Positions 1 to 10,054 are shown, counted from the stretch's first letter. The stretch is 64,000 bases of DNA from Dactylococcopsis salina PCC 8305 (GCF_000317615.1 NC_019780.1:496001-560000); one strand, 5' to 3'. Notes: a model not told the origin generated them from the sequence alone. A program made the numbers and translations.

Positions 1-57
1 CGGTGCGCGGAGCGCAATCGCTGCCAATTTTGACCCCGAGAATGAAACAGCCCTGCC
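1..57. mobile_element. MITE family A, right end (truncated by window edge)
   Basis: The stretch ends in GAATGAAACAGCCCTGCC, the same right terminus seen at 39907-39924 and 50893-50910, where it is the inverted complement of the left terminus GGCAGGGCTGTTTCATTC. It carries no coding sequence. The left end lies outside the window. Immediately to its right is a G-rich palindromic repeat (TTTGAAAGGGGGG), the same kind of target seen at the two complete copies. Confidence 0.75.
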
Positions 58-185
58 TTTGAAAGGGGGGAAAAGAAATAACACTCCTTTGAAAGGGGGG
101 AAAAGAAATAACCTTGCTTTCCCCCAAGATTGGGGGTGAGGGGGCTGAAGTTGAAAAATGTTGGGTTTCACCCAACCTACTTTTT
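58..185. repeat. G-rich tandem repeat and GTTGGGTTTC repeat
   Basis: Two exact-length 30-bp units (58-87 and 88-117) start TTTGAAAGGGGGG and end AAATAAC plus five variable bases. They are followed by a CCCCCAAGATTGGGGG palindrome (121-136) and a GTTGGGTTTCACCCAACCTAC element (about 161-181). All three types recur between genes in this window. No gene is visible. Confidence 0.7.
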
Positions 186-190
186 TAGGT

Positions 191-568
191 TTAGAAGATG
201 TTATCTAAATCTAATGCTTGTGAGCCACCTTCTTGTAATTTAGATAGTAAAATTCGCAGTTGTGACCAAACTAAGCGCCCAGTGAGAAGTGTTAAAGGTA
301 GGCTAATCGCGCTGGAAATTAACCAATTATTAATAACAATTTGTAAACCAGCGGCTAAAAAGGTAAAAATACCGCCACAAATCCCTAAAAAGGGAACAAA
401 GAGAGATAAAGTTTGTAAGGATTCTCCTTGATTTTGTTCTTTAGAGTTATACCATTGCTTGACATTTTCTTTAAGCACTTTTTGGAAAGCTGTACCACAA
501 CTGACACTGATCAAAATTCCAAACAAGAGGAGTAAGTAGGGAGGTTGAGCAAAGAGATAGGAATACAT
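191..568 (-). CDS. Small membrane protein of unknown function
   Basis: A 125-residue protein with an N-terminal hydrophobic segment (about 10-28) and a long hydrophobic stretch (about 50-100) that probably forms two or three more membrane helices. The short C-terminal tail is acidic. It lies 58 bp downstream of the AarF-like kinase gene on the same strand and is probably co-transcribed with it. I do not recognise a named family. It resembles small conserved membrane proteins of cyanobacteria, and no function can be assigned. Confidence 0.7.
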   Translation of the reverse strand: MYSYLFAQPPYLLLLFGILISVSCGTAFQKVLKENVKQWYNSKEQNQGESLQTLSLFVPFLGICGGIFTFLAAGLQIVINNWLISSAISLPLTLLTGRLVWSQLRILLSKLQEGGSQALDLDNIF

Positions 569-626
569 AATTTTAATGACTTTTTTTGAGTAATGATTAA
601 TGATTGATGACTAAACGATCGAGCGG

Positions 627-2309
627 TTACTTGCTTTGTTGGATCGCTGCGGCTTCTGTTAAGGAGATTTCTCGTAAGCTATCTAAAGCAACATCAAATA
701 ATTTAGCAGGTTTTAGGTCGTCTTTAACTAAATTCCACAGCCGTTGCATTTGTTCAGTTTGCAGTTGCTCATCTTCAGTTAAGGCTAACAATAATTTCCG
801 CCGTAAATAATTCCCTTCCTCGGAAAGCAAATATTGTAAACCTAACCGCGCGGTGGGGAGTAGATCAAAATTTTCACCATTACTGCGCGCGATCGAGATC
901 ATATTCTCCAACCGTTGCCATTGGAATTTACCATCTTTAAACAGCACTTCCAACAATCGTTGACGCATTTCAGGAGACTCTCCGCGTAGCAATCTTTGAG
1001 CAACATAAGGATAAGCAACTTCGACGATTTTAAAGTCTGGATCAAGGGTTAAGGCTAAACCTTCTTGAGTAATTAAAGAGCGAATAATCAACGCAAATTT
1101 TGCTGGTACTCGGAAGGGATATTCATACATCAATTCTGAAAATTGATCGGTAATGGTTTTAAAATTAAAGTTCTTAACACTTTCCCCCATCGCGTTTCCC
1201 AACACTTGTTCTAAAGCTGGTAAAATCGGCTCAATTTTAGTATTGGGTGCGAGGAAACCCAGAAACACAAAATCCTCAGCTAAACGATGATAATCTTGAT
1301 TTAACAAGTGAACGATCGAACTAGCAATGGTTTCTTTTGTCTCTTCCTCCAATTGATCCATCATGCCAAAATCAATATAAGCCATGCGTCCATCTGCCAT
1401 GGCAAATAAATTCCCAGGATGGGGATCAGCATGGAAAAAACCATGTTCTAAAAGCTGTCGCAAACCAGCAATAACACCGACTTCAACTAATTGATTCTGC
1501 TCTAAATTCGCGGCTTTAATTTGATCAGTATCAGTGAGCTTAAAGCCATTAATCCATTCCAAAGTTAAAACACAATAAGTGCTGTAATCCCAATAAATCT
1601 TCGGCACTTTAATTGTTGAGTCATTTTGGAAATTACGAGCAAATTTTTCAGCATTTTTCCCTTCATTAATGTAATCAATTTCTTCAAAAAGTTTCATCCC
1701 AAACTCATCAATGATCAGGGTTAAATCATGTCCGAGATTTAAAGGAAGCCAAGATTTAAACTTACTCATACCCGATCGCATAATAAATAAATCAAGGGTA
1801 AGAATTGGCTCTAAATTGGGACGTTGTACTTTCACCGCGACTTCTTCCCCAGTGTGGAGAACACCGCGATAAACTTGTCCTAAACTGGCGGCGGCGACAG
1901 GTTGAGGAGAAATTTCTCGATAAACCTCTTTGACAGGACGCTGCAATTCTTGTTCAATAATTTGGAAGGCGATCGCGCTATCAAAACAAGGAAGCTCATC
2001 TTGTAACTTGGTCAACTCTTCTAGGAAATCTTTTCGGATTAAATCTGGGCGTGTAGAAAGCGCTTGTCCCACTTTAATATAAGTCGGACCGAGTTTCGTC
2101 AGAATTTCTCGTAACTCTCTGGCACGTTTATATTTATTTTTATCCTCAACACCGCGCCATTCATCCAGCTTGAAGCGGAGGAAAAACCCTCCTAAAATCC
2201 AGATAATTGTTATCAGTCGCCGTAAAACTAACAATGGTGCTTGACGATATTTTTGGGCGATCGCAGTCGCATCGTAACGGGGTCGAGTGTGTTTTTGCAT
2301 AAATGTCAT
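627..2309 (-). CDS. AarF/ABC1/UbiB family atypical protein kinase
   Basis: 560 residues, normal for cyanobacterial ABC1K proteins. The ABC1/ADCK/UbiB signatures are visible: KVGQ at about 79-82, the alanine-rich nucleotide loop AAASLGQVYRG at about 139-149 that replaces the usual glycine loop, an invariant lysine in VAVK (about 160), the catalytic loop HADPHPGN (about 293-300) and DFG (about 313-315). Family members are ATP-binding, membrane-associated proteins linked to isoprenoid quinone and tocopherol metabolism. The exact substrate is unknown. The ATG at 2309 follows a 197-bp gap that separates it from the divergent hisC-like gene. Confidence 0.93.
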   Translation of the reverse strand: MTFMQKHTRPRYDATAIAQKYRQAPLLVLRRLITIIWILGGFFLRFKLDEWRGVEDKNKYKRARELREILTKLGPTYIKVGQALSTRPDLIRKDFLEELTKLQDELPCFDSAIAFQIIEQELQRPVKEVYREISPQPVAAASLGQVYRGVLHTGEEVAVKVQRPNLEPILTLDLFIMRSGMSKFKSWLPLNLGHDLTLIIDEFGMKLFEEIDYINEGKNAEKFARNFQNDSTIKVPKIYWDYSTYCVLTLEWINGFKLTDTDQIKAANLEQNQLVEVGVIAGLRQLLEHGFFHADPHPGNLFAMADGRMAYIDFGMMDQLEEETKETIASSIVHLLNQDYHRLAEDFVFLGFLAPNTKIEPILPALEQVLGNAMGESVKNFNFKTITDQFSELMYEYPFRVPAKFALIIRSLITQEGLALTLDPDFKIVEVAYPYVAQRLLRGESPEMRQRLLEVLFKDGKFQWQRLENMISIARSNGENFDLLPTARLGLQYLLSEEGNYLRRKLLLALTEDEQLQTEQMQRLWNLVKDDLKPAKLFDVALDSLREISLTEAAAIQQSK

Positions 2310-2506
2310 TGCTTAAATATCAGCCTACCTCTAATTCAATAGTCGAGGGTTTTGATTTAAACGCGATTTATATTAGATTATTAATGTTGTAAGGTATCTT
2401 AATATTTCTATCTTCGCAAACTTAGGGATTGATTGCAACTGATATAACGGTACGATACCCAACAAGAGGATAAAATAAAAATTCCTAGTCTCTAAATCTT
2501 TCCATC

Positions 2507-3634
2507 ATGGTTAACTTCATTCGTCCTGAAATTGCACAACTGTTGGCTTATTCTTCTCACGCTGAGGCGATGGAAACGCCATCAAATGTTGATAAACTCG
2601 ATACTAACGAAAGTCCCTACGATCTCGGTGCTGAGGAAAAAGAAAAATTAGCTTGGCAATATCAGCAATTGATTCAAAGTAATCGTTATCCAGATAGTAC
2701 CCATAGAGAATTAAAAAGCGCGATCGTCGAATATATAAACGAAACTGATCCCAGTGGGTTCGTCTCAGAAAATCAGATTTCTATTGGCAACGGTTCTGAT
2801 GAGTTAATTCGTTCCCTTCTTATTGCCACTTGTGTGGGAACAAGTGCCTCGATTCTGCTTGCTGATCCCACCTTTTCCATGTATAAGATTTTAGCGCAAA
2901 CCCTCGGCATTACCACGATTTCCATTCCGAGAGAAGAAACAAAATTTACCATCCAACGGGGACAAGCCGACCAGGCGATCGCTCAAGCCGAGGCAAGTGG
3001 TCATCCTGTTAAAGTGATCTTTGTCGTTCATCCCAACTCCCCCACGGGAAATCTGTTGACCACTGAAGAAATCCAATGGTTAAAAGAACGTACTGAAGAT
3101 ATCCTGATTGTGATTGACGAAGCCTATTTTGAATTTAGTGGACAGTCTTTAGTGACAGAACTTTCTCAACACCCCAATTGGATCATTCTCCGCACCTTTT
3201 CTAAAGCCTTTCGTCTGGCGGCGCATCGGGTGGGTTACTGTATTGGTGATGCACAATTGATACAAGCACTAGAGAAAATTCGTCTCCCTTATAACGTTCC
3301 CAGTTTCTCTCAAGCCGCTGCGATCGTGGCGTTAAAACAGCGTCAAAAATTGCTCACAACAGTAGAGGAAACGCAAAAAGAGCGCGATCGATTGTACAAT
3401 GAGTTAGTTTCTGACTCACGGTTAAAAGTTTGGGAAAGTAGCGCTAACTTTTTATATTTGCGTTTAAATGTATCTGATCCAGAACAACAACAGAAACATT
3501 TAGTTCAAACTTTACAAAAACAAGGAACATTACTGCGTCATACCGCAAATGGAATTAGAATAACAATTGGCAGTCCTGCGGAAAATGAGCGTACTCAAGC
3601 CCATTTAAAAACTTATTTACAAGATAAGTTTTAA
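2507..3634 (+). CDS. hisC: Histidinol-phosphate aminotransferase-like PLP enzyme
   Basis: 375 residues, fold-type I class I/II aminotransferase. Motifs are GNGSDEL (94-100, phosphate-binding region), HPNSPTGN (175-182), DEAYFEF (204-210) and the PLP lysine in FSKAFRLAAHR (K233). This pattern fits HisC, which converts imidazole-acetol phosphate and glutamate to histidinol phosphate in histidine synthesis. Cyanobacteria often carry two or more HisC paralogues and some act on aromatic or other amino acids, so the substrate is inferred. The gene is monocistronic, divergent from the AarF gene, and ends just before a repeat region. Confidence 0.85.
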   Translation: MVNFIRPEIAQLLAYSSHAEAMETPSNVDKLDTNESPYDLGAEEKEKLAWQYQQLIQSNRYPDSTHRELKSAIVEYINETDPSGFVSENQISIGNGSDELIRSLLIATCVGTSASILLADPTFSMYKILAQTLGITTISIPREETKFTIQRGQADQAIAQAEASGHPVKVIFVVHPNSPTGNLLTTEEIQWLKERTEDILIVIDEAYFEFSGQSLVTELSQHPNWIILRTFSKAFRLAAHRVGYCIGDAQLIQALEKIRLPYNVPSFSQAAAIVALKQRQKLLTTVEETQKERDRLYNELVSDSRLKVWESSANFLYLRLNVSDPEQQQKHLVQTLQKQGTLLRHTANGIRITIGSPAENERTQAHLKTYLQDKF

Positions 3635-3750
3635 CGTGCGATTCCTTATTAACCCCTTTAATAGAATCAAGAATTATTAGATAGAGAAGAAGAGGTTTGG
3701 GGAGTGCTTTTAGAAGAAGAAAATGGTTTTTCCTTCTGGTATTTCATTCG

Positions 3751-3820
3751 TTATTTGTTATTTGTTCACTGTTCACTGTTCACTGGTCACTGGTCACTGG
3801 TCACTGGTCACTGTTCACTA
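3751..3820. repeat. Heptanucleotide tandem repeat (STRR type)
   Basis: Ten consecutive 7-bp units can be read: two TTATTTG, three TTCACTG, four GTCACTG and one TTCACTA. Cyanobacterial short tandemly repeated repetitive sequences have this heptamer structure. The last unit also contains the TAG stop codon of the ABC ATPase gene on the minus strand. Confidence 0.9.
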
Positions 3821-4561
3821 AGTCCATTCTTGTTCCATTTCTTGTTCCGATGTAATGAGTTCTTCTTTCAACTGTTGCCAATTTAGATTAACATTAGAGA
3901 CATCTTTGATTAATTCTCCTTGCTGAAGATAAAAAACGCGATCGCAGAATTTTTCCGCTAGATCAAGCTGATGATTAACCATTAAAACTGTAATTCCTTG
4001 TGCTTTGAGAACATCAATCACTCGCGTTGCGATTCCAATATCTAAAGCGGATGTCGGTTCATCTAATAACAACACTTTTGGCTGCATCATTAAACCTCTA
4101 GTAATCGTTACTAACTGGCGCTGTCCTAATGATAACTGTAATTCTGTTTTGTCATACCAGCTTTCAGGAAGATGTAATTGTTCGCAGTAAGTAGTAATGC
4201 AAGCCTTAATTTCTGATTGCGGAAGTTGTTGTAAACTTAAGGGATAAGCTAGAGTTTCCTTGACTGTCATTCCTAAGAATTTCGGTTCTTGAGGAACTAA
4301 AACCACTTGTTTTCTGAGGTTAAAAACGGGAATCTTTGTATAAGGTTGTCTGTAAAAAAATAACGTTCCTGTTGTTGCTTCCACCAAGCGATTAAGAAGA
4401 CGTAAGAGAGAAGTTTTCCCTGATCCTGATGCGCCGATAATTACCACACGATCGCGGCTTTTAATCTGAAAAGAAATCTTCTTTAATATCTCAGTTAAGC
4501 CTAAACTATCCCTTAAACTGACCTGATTTGCCTCTAAAATAATCTCAGACTCAACTGTCAT
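3818..4561 (-). CDS. ABC transporter ATP-binding protein (FetA/YbbL-like)
   Basis: 247 residues forming a single nucleotide-binding domain. It has Walker A GASGSGKT (about 43-50), signature LSLGQ (about 143-147), Walker B VLLLDEP (about 163-169) and the switch histidine in MVNHQ (about 197). The sequence resembles the FetA/YbbL group, whose partner permease FetB/YbbM acts in metal export. No permease gene is adjacent here, so the partner must be elsewhere and the substrate is uncertain. The 3' end runs into a heptanucleotide repeat that supplies the stop codon. The gene is divergent from argS. Confidence 0.85.
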   Translation of the reverse strand: MTVESEIILEANQVSLRDSLGLTEILKKISFQIKSRDRVVIIGASGSGKTSLLRLLNRLVEATTGTLFFYRQPYTKIPVFNLRKQVVLVPQEPKFLGMTVKETLAYPLSLQQLPQSEIKACITTYCEQLHLPESWYDKTELQLSLGQRQLVTITRGLMMQPKVLLLDEPTSALDIGIATRVIDVLKAQGITVLMVNHQLDLAEKFCDRVFYLQQGELIKDVSNVNLNWQQLKEELITSEQEMEQEWT

Positions 4562-4656
4562 CGAATCATCCCTCTAATTAATCAATCGCAGACCTTCTAA
4601 AGTTAGCATCGAGTTATATTGTAAGATCATAAAATTTGTAAGCGGTACTTTCGACT

Positions 4657-6411
4657 ATGTATTCACTTTTAGAACAACTTCGACAACAATTCTCTCAAGC
4701 ACTTGTCAAAGCCTTTGGTGACGATTACGCAGACACTGATCCCTTAATCGCCCTCGCGGGAAAACCAGAGTTTGGAGATTATCAGTCAAATGTTGCCCTT
4801 TCTCTTGCTAAAACCTTAAAACAGAAACCCAGAGATACCGCCCAACAAATTCTTGATCATTTAGAAATTGCTCAATTATGTGAACCGCCAGAAATCGCCG
4901 GACCTGGATTTATCAACTTAAAACTCAAACCCAGTTATCTTGAAAATCAGTTACAAACCATCGCCCAAGATGACCAATTGGGAGTGGAAAAAGCAGAAAC
5001 GCCACAGCGAGTTATTGTTGATTTTTCTAGCCCCAACATTGCCAAAGAAATGCACGTCGGACATCTTCGTTCCACAATTATTGGGGATTGTATTGCGCGA
5101 ATTTTAGAGTTTCGGGGTCATAATGTGTTACGTCTCAATCATGTCGGTGATTGGGGAACACAGTTTGGGATGCTGATTGCTTATTTGCGGGAAGCCTATC
5201 CCGATGCGTTAATTAAAGCGGATGCTCTCGCTATAGGAGATTTGGTGACATTATATCGTCAGGCGAAAAAACGTTTTGATGAGGATGAACAGTTCCAAAC
5301 AACAGCGCGAGAGGAAGTAGTGAAACTACAGAAAGGCGCGGAAGATAGTGTAAAAGCCTGGCAATTGCTTTGCGAACAATCACGACGAGAGTTTCAGGTG
5401 ATTTATGACTTATTGGGAGTGAAATTAACGGAACGAGGAGAGTCGTTTTATAATCCGTTGCTACCAGATGTCGTGGGAGAGTTGGAAGCAAAAGGTTTGC
5501 TAGAGGAAGATCAAGGGGCGAAATGTGTTTTTTTAGAGGGATTTAGTAATAAGTCTGGGGAACGTTTACCGTTGATTGTACAGAAAACTGATGGCGGCTA
5601 TAATTACGCAACCACAGATTTAGCGGCGATTCGCTATCGGATTCGAGAAGATGGGGCGCAACGGATTATTTATGTCACTGACGCAGGACAAGCTAATCAC
5701 TTTACACAAGTGTTTCAGGTAGCAAAACGCGCGGGTTGGATTCCAGAAGATGTGGAGTTGGTTCATGTTCCCTTTGGGTTGGTACAGGGAGAAGATGGGA
5801 AGAAGTTGAAAACGCGATCGGGAGATACCATTCGCTTACGAGATTTATTAGATGAGGCGATCGCGCGATCGCGCCAAGATTTAGAAAAACGTTTCGCCGC
5901 AGAAGGAAGAAACGAAAGCGAAGACTTCATCGAAAAAACAGCGCGAGGCGTAGGAATTAGCGCGGTGAAATATGCTGATCTCAGTCGCAATCGTACCAGT
6001 AATTATGTCTTTAGTTTCGACAAAATGCTGGCGCTACAGGGAAACACAGCCCCTTATTTGCTTTATGCTTATGTGCGAGTACAAGGAATTAGTCGGAAAG
6101 GAAACATTGATTTAGCCACTTTAGGAAATCAAACCATTGTTTTAGCAGATGACAGTGAATTAGTTTTAGCCAAACATATCCTTCAACTCAGCGATATTCT
6201 CAAAGAAGTGGAGAAAGACTTACTCCCGAACCGTTTATGTCTCTATCTGTTTGAACTCTCTCAGAAATTTAACCAGTTTTACGATCGATGTCCCGTGTTA
6301 CAAGCAGAAGAACCGAAACGAACCTCTCGCCTGATGTTAGCAGATTTAACAGCGCGAACCCTGAAACTGGGATTAAACTTATTAGGAATTGAAGTTCTAG
6401 AACGAATGTAA
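4657..6411 (+). CDS. argS: Arginyl-tRNA synthetase
   Basis: 584 residues, full length for class Ia ArgRS. The N-terminal tRNA-recognition domain (about 1-110) is followed by [20 protein letters not shown], which holds the HIGH motif as HVGH (133-136). The C-terminal part has the DALR anticodon-binding domain ending LGIEVLERM. The KMSKS loop is the variant KLKTRSG that is common in bacterial ArgRS. The enzyme charges tRNA-Arg in the cytoplasm. It is a single-gene unit read away from the ABC ATPase. Confidence 0.97.
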   Translation: MYSLLEQLRQQFSQALVKAFGDDYADTDPLIALAGKPEFGDYQSNVALSLAKTLKQKPRDTAQQILDHLEIAQLCEPPEIAGPGFINLKLKPSYLENQLQTIAQDDQLGVEKAETPQRVIVDFSSPNIAKEMHVGHLRSTIIGDCIARILEFRGHNVLRLNHVGDWGTQFGMLIAYLREAYPDALIKADALAIGDLVTLYRQAKKRFDEDEQFQTTAREEVVKLQKGAEDSVKAWQLLCEQSRREFQVIYDLLGVKLTERGESFYNPLLPDVVGELEAKGLLEEDQGAKCVFLEGFSNKSGERLPLIVQKTDGGYNYATTDLAAIRYRIREDGAQRIIYVTDAGQANHFTQVFQVAKRAGWIPEDVELVHVPFGLVQGEDGKKLKTRSGDTIRLRDLLDEAIARSRQDLEKRFAAEGRNESEDFIEKTARGVGISAVKYADLSRNRTSNYVFSFDKMLALQGNTAPYLLYAYVRVQGISRKGNIDLATLGNQTIVLADDSELVLAKHILQLSDILKEVEKDLLPNRLCLYLFELSQKFNQFYDRCPVLQAEEPKRTSRLMLADLTARTLKLGLNLLGIEVLERM

Positions 6412-6500
6412 AACTCTTGTCGTGGGATCAACTTGGTCATCTACTCGATCAAGTTGAAACGTAATCTCAGATTACGCCAAGTCAAACTAAAATACAATTA

Positions 6501-6611
6501 ATATCAGGTTCGGGTAATTGTTTATAATTGGTGTTGGGTTTCGCGTGGAGACGTTCCATGGAACGTCTCTACCCAACCTACTTTTTATCATTGATTGAGC
6601 GAACCTGATAT
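6501..6611. mobile_element. MITE family B, complete copy (111 bp)
   Basis: Terminal inverted repeats ATATCAGGTTCG (6501-6512) and CGAACCTGATAT (6600-6611) enclose a non-coding core. The core contains GTTGGGTTTC and a perfect palindrome around GACGTTCCATGGAACGTC. A copy in the opposite orientation with nearly the same core lies at 50362-50471, and partial copies lie near 23985 and 29362. There is no transposase, so it would need to be mobilised in trans. Confidence 0.75.
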
Positions 6612-6631
6612 AACCCCATTCAATTTTGCTT

Positions 6632-7234
6632 ATGGTAGCTTCTCCAAATGAACTCCTAGAGATAATAGACAATTATGATTGTGAAGAATTAACCATAACC
6701 ACAGGAGTCAGTTGGCAAAAATACGAAAAACTAATTAACCAGTTGTCAGATGATAGCTTTTATCGTCTGAGTTACCTAGATGGAACATTAATTATCTTGT
6801 CTCCGAGTCGCGCTCACGAAACGATCAAAAAACGCATTGCTATCCTATTAGAAACCTACTTCATTCAACAACAAATTCCCTTTTATCCTCTTGGTTCGAC
6901 TACCTTTCGGCAAAAAAGTAAACGGGGAGGAAAAGAACCCGATGAAAGCTACTGTTTAGAAACAGAAAAAGACTTTCCCGACTTAGCCATTGAAGTCATT
7001 ACCACCAGTGGCGGAATTGGTAGCTTAGACATTTACCAACGTTTGCAAATTCCAGAAGTGTGGTTTTGGCAGCATAATTCTTTACGAATTTATACACTGC
7101 GTGACGGAGACTATCAAGAACAGTCTCAGAGTCAACTTCTTCCGTTGCTCGATCGATCTCTGTTTATCAATTGTGTTCAAAAAACCGATATTTCTGTAGC
7201 CATCCAGCAACTTTATAGTCATCTCCCTTCCTGA
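6632..7234 (+). CDS. Uma2 family (DUF820) PD-(D/E)XK endonuclease-like protein
   Basis: 200 residues from the ATG at 6632; a TTG two codons upstream is less likely. The pattern fits the Uma2/DUF820 family that is hugely expanded in cyanobacteria: an N-terminal helix, RLSYLDGTLIILSPS, HETIKKRIAILLETY, and the PDLAIEVI motif with a D and E-x-I arrangement typical of PD-(D/E)XK folds, then KLEVWF-like IPEVWFWQ. The biological role of these proteins is unproven. The gene starts about 20 bp after a MITE. Confidence 0.85.
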   Translation: MVASPNELLEIIDNYDCEELTITTGVSWQKYEKLINQLSDDSFYRLSYLDGTLIILSPSRAHETIKKRIAILLETYFIQQQIPFYPLGSTTFRQKSKRGGKEPDESYCLETEKDFPDLAIEVITTSGGIGSLDIYQRLQIPEVWFWQHNSLRIYTLRDGDYQEQSQSQLLPLLDRSLFINCVQKTDISVAIQQLYSHLPS

Positions 7235-7544
7235 CTCATCTAATCGTTGCTACGCCCCTTAAATTCCCCCAAACTTGGGGGTTAGGGGGCTGATCTTTAA
7301 CTTGGTAGGTTGGGTGGAGGTAACGAAACCCAACAATAATTAGTCATTGGTCATTGGTCATTGGTCATTAGTCATTGGAAAACAAAGAACAAAGGACAAA
7401 GGACGAAGGACGAAGGACAAAAACGTAGGTTGGGTGGAGGAAACGAAAACCCAACAATAATTAGACCGTAGGGTTTGCCTTGCCCACCCTACAAGATGTA
7501 ACATCTACTTTTTAAAATTGCGATCGTACGTCTCTGGAGTCAAA
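7235..7544. repeat. Repeat-filled intergenic region
   Basis: No gene is seen. The region holds a CCCCCAAACTTGGGGG palindrome (about 7266-7281), two GTAGGTTGGGT/CGAAACCCAAC elements (about 7306-7336 and 7425-7457), a run of TCATTGG-type heptamers (about 7343-7378) and AAAGGACGAAGGACGAAGGAC short tandem units around 7390-7420. These are convergent 3' ends of the Uma2 and psbA genes. Confidence 0.75.
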
Positions 7545-7574
7545 CAAAAAACCCCCTCCCGAAGGAGAGGGTTA
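7545..7574 (-). terminator. Intrinsic terminator of psbA
   Basis: Read on the minus strand, CCCTCTCC, loop TTCG and GGAGGGGG form a strong stem directly followed by TTTTTTG. It lies 26-56 bases downstream of the psbA stop codon, which is the normal place for a rho-independent terminator. Confidence 0.88.
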
Positions 7575-7600
7575 GAAATCAGTTAGTTATCTGTGAAAGA

Positions 7601-8683
7601 TTAACCGTTGATTTCAGGTGCTTGCATTGCTACAGGGGTGGATTCACCAGCCGCTAAGTCTAAGGGGAAGTTGTGCGCGTTACGTTCGTGCATTACCTCG
7701 AATCCTAAGTTAGCGCGGTTTAATACGTCCGCCCAAGTGTTGATGACGCGACCTTGGCTGTCAATTACGGACTGGTTGAAGTTGAATCCGTTGAGGTTAA
7801 ACGCCATGGTGCTGATTCCTAATGCGGTGAACCAGATTCCGATGACGGGCCAAGCGGCTAAGAAGAAGTGTAAGCTACGGCTGTTGTTGAAGCTCGCATA
7901 TTGGAAGATTAAGCGACCGAAGTAGCCGTGTGCTGCCACGATGTTGTAGGTTTCTTCTTCTTGTCCGAATTTGTAGCCGTTGTTTTGGCTTTCGTTTTCA
8001 GTTGTCTCACGTACTAAGCTGGAAGTTACGAGAGAACCGTGCATGGCGGAGAATAAGGCCCCACCGAATACACCTGCTACTCCGAGCATATGGAAGGGGT
8101 GCATTAAGATGTTGTGTTCCGCTTGGAAGACGAACATGAAGTTGAATGTACCACTGATTCCTAATGGCATTCCATCAGAGAAAGAACCTTGTCCGATGGG
8201 ATAGATTAAGAACACTGCAGTTGCTGCCGCTACTGGTGCGGAGAACGCGACACAAATCCAGGGGCGCATTCCGAGACGGTAGGAAAGTTCCCACTCACGT
8301 CCGAGGTAGCAGAAGATTCCGATTAAGAAGTGGAATGCGATCAACTGGTAAGGGCCACCGTTGTAGAGCCATTCGTCTAAGGAAGCTGCTTCCCAGATGG
8401 GATAGAAGTGAAGTCCAATGGCGTTGGAGGAAGGAACAACTGCACCGGAGATGATGTTGTTTCCGTAGAGTAAAGAACCAGCTACGGGTTCACGGATACC
8501 GTCGATGTCAACGGGAGGTGCTGCGACGAACGCGATGATGAAGCAAGTGGTTGCGGTTAAGAGGGTAGGGATCATTAACACGCCGAACCAGCCGACATAA
8601 AGGCGGTTGTTGGTGCTAGTTACCCACTGGCAGAAGCGTTCCCAGATATTCTGGCTTTGTTGTTGCTGTAAAGTGGTTGTCAT
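7601..8683 (-). CDS. psbA: Photosystem II D1 protein
   Basis: 360 residues, full length. Key D1 residues are all in their standard positions: H118 (ChlZ ligand), Y161 (TyrZ), D170, E189, H190, H198 (P680 ligand), H215, S264 and H272 (QB and iron region), H332, E333, H337, D342 and A344. The C-terminal extension after A344 has 16 residues, which CtpA would remove. Residue 130 is glutamate, the high-light type (D1:2/PsbA3-like) rather than Q130. The protein sits in the thylakoid membrane and carries primary charge separation and the Mn4CaO5 cluster. It is a single gene with its own promoter and terminator. Confidence 0.99.
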   Translation of the reverse strand: MTTTLQQQQSQNIWERFCQWVTSTNNRLYVGWFGVLMIPTLLTATTCFIIAFVAAPPVDIDGIREPVAGSLLYGNNIISGAVVPSSNAIGLHFYPIWEAASLDEWLYNGGPYQLIAFHFLIGIFCYLGREWELSYRLGMRPWICVAFSAPVAAATAVFLIYPIGQGSFSDGMPLGISGTFNFMFVFQAEHNILMHPFHMLGVAGVFGGALFSAMHGSLVTSSLVRETTENESQNNGYKFGQEEETYNIVAAHGYFGRLIFQYASFNNSRSLHFFLAAWPVIGIWFTALGISTMAFNLNGFNFNQSVIDSQGRVINTWADVLNRANLGFEVMHERNAHNFPLDLAAGESTPVAMQAPEING

Positions 8684-8740
8684 TTTGGATATGATTCCGT
8701 TTGGTTTATGATTGAGCGTTTTGTGTAACGCCTTGAAACT

Positions 8741-8769
8741 AATATAAGCTAATTATTTCGATTTGTAAA
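8741..8769 (-). promoter_or_regulatory. psbA promoter (-35/-10)
   Basis: On the minus strand TTTACA (8764-8769) and TATATT (8741-8746) are separated by exactly 17 bases, a canonical sigma-70 spacing. This gives a leader of about 50 nt before the psbA ATG at 8683. Strong psbA promoters of cyanobacteria have this form. The transcription start itself is inferred. Confidence 0.8.
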
Positions 8770-8808
8770 GTTTTTTCCGATCGATTTAAGATTTCTCTGT
8801 CTTAGGGA

Positions 8809-9177
<369 letters not shown>

Positions 9178-9233
9178 CTATCTTCCTCAATTTTGGAAAA
9201 ACAGACAAGACCTTAGTTAGATCGCTGAAAATA

Positions 9234-9465
9234 ATGAACATTAATGCTTCCATCATTGATCAACGCTTAAACTCAATCATCAATGAGATTCAAAAACCGG
9301 CAAAGCAAGAGCTAGGAATCACAGATCAAGCCAGACTCAAATCTTTAGCTTATGTTTATTGATGTCCAAAATGCGCTTCAAGACCTTTATGGCAGTAAAA
9401 TGATTTCTTTACAACAACTTTCTGCAACTTTTCGTCGTGGAGATTTGATTGAGAAACTCAAATAA
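9234..9465 (+). pseudogene. Remnant of an AIPR-like (abortive infection) gene, 5' and 3' pieces
   Basis: An ATG at 9234 opens 42 codons (starting MNINASIIDQRLNSIINEI) that end in TGA at 9360-9362. One frame over, from 9361 to the TAA at 9463-9465, 34 codons read DVQNALQDLYGSKMISL and end RRGDLIEKLK. The first piece resembles, from memory, the N-terminus of AIPR-family phage-resistance proteins (IIDQRL, RLKSLAYVYL-like). The interpretation is a gene collapsed by a large internal deletion, leaving its two ends. It is an inference and could instead be two small ORFs. Confidence 0.4.
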
Positions 9466-9496
9466 TTCTTAGGGTTTGCTAAACTCGATCGATGTT

Positions 9497-10045
9497 TCAG
9501 TATCTTTCATGGATGGATTTACATGACCAAAAATAGCCAGGACCCACTTCCAAAATTTGTTGAGTTGGCATAAATAGTTCCCAATCCGCTAAACTCAAAT
9601 CATCATCATTTAAATCAGGTTGTAAGAGTAATTGGTAATTTTCTGTAAAAGATAACTGCAATTCTAAACTCTCTGAATTAAGATCCAGCTTAAGAATTTT
9701 TTGATTTTCTAGGCTGTTTATAGTTAATTCTTTTGCGTCTTTTAATTCCTCTTCAGTTTCAGGATTTTGTGAGTTTAGTAAAGTTTGATGGTCTTTTTTT
9801 AGTAACCAAGGTGTTGCTCTTGTGCCAAATTGCCAGCTTCCTTTTTCTAAATGCTTTAATTTAGGATGCTCGTAGGGAGACAGTTCACCAAAATTCAGAC
9901 GGAGTTCATCTCCGTAACTAAAGCGCACTTGATAACAAGTTTCTCCAATTAAAGGGTCAGTTAAAATCGTAACAATTTCTACTATTTTTTTGGATAATCC
10001 CAGATTTTTTTCTGAAAAATGACTGGATCTTTTAGAAGTAACCAT
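9497..10045 (-). CDS. Hypothetical protein, downstream gene of an unknown pair
   Basis: 182 residues, soluble and acidic in the second half, with no signal peptide or membrane segment. It contains a Y-x-V-R-F-S-Y-G-D-E-L-R-L region and several short beta-like stretches (LQLSFTENYQLLLQPDL). I do not recognise a family. It follows the 66-residue gene at 10255 with a 9-bp gap on the same strand, so the two form an operon. The location between an AIPR-like remnant and the Rpn cluster suggests accessory or defence function, but this is context only. Confidence 0.7.
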   Translation of the reverse strand: MVTSKRSSHFSEKNLGLSKKIVEIVTILTDPLIGETCYQVRFSYGDELRLNFGELSPYEHPKLKHLEKGSWQFGTRATPWLLKKDHQTLLNSQNPETEEELKDAKELTINSLENQKILKLDLNSESLELQLSFTENYQLLLQPDLNDDDLSLADWELFMPTQQILEVGPGYFWSCKSIHERY

Positions 10046-10054
10046 AGTTTTCTT

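Noticed and set aside
3704..3886. 60-codon ORF on the plus strand
   Set aside because: It reads through the heptamer repeat ([15 protein letters not shown]) and into the 3' end of the ABC ATPase gene on the other strand.
7930..8454. Several plus-strand ORFs inside psbA
   Set aside because: They are shadow frames of a strongly conserved gene with biased codon use.
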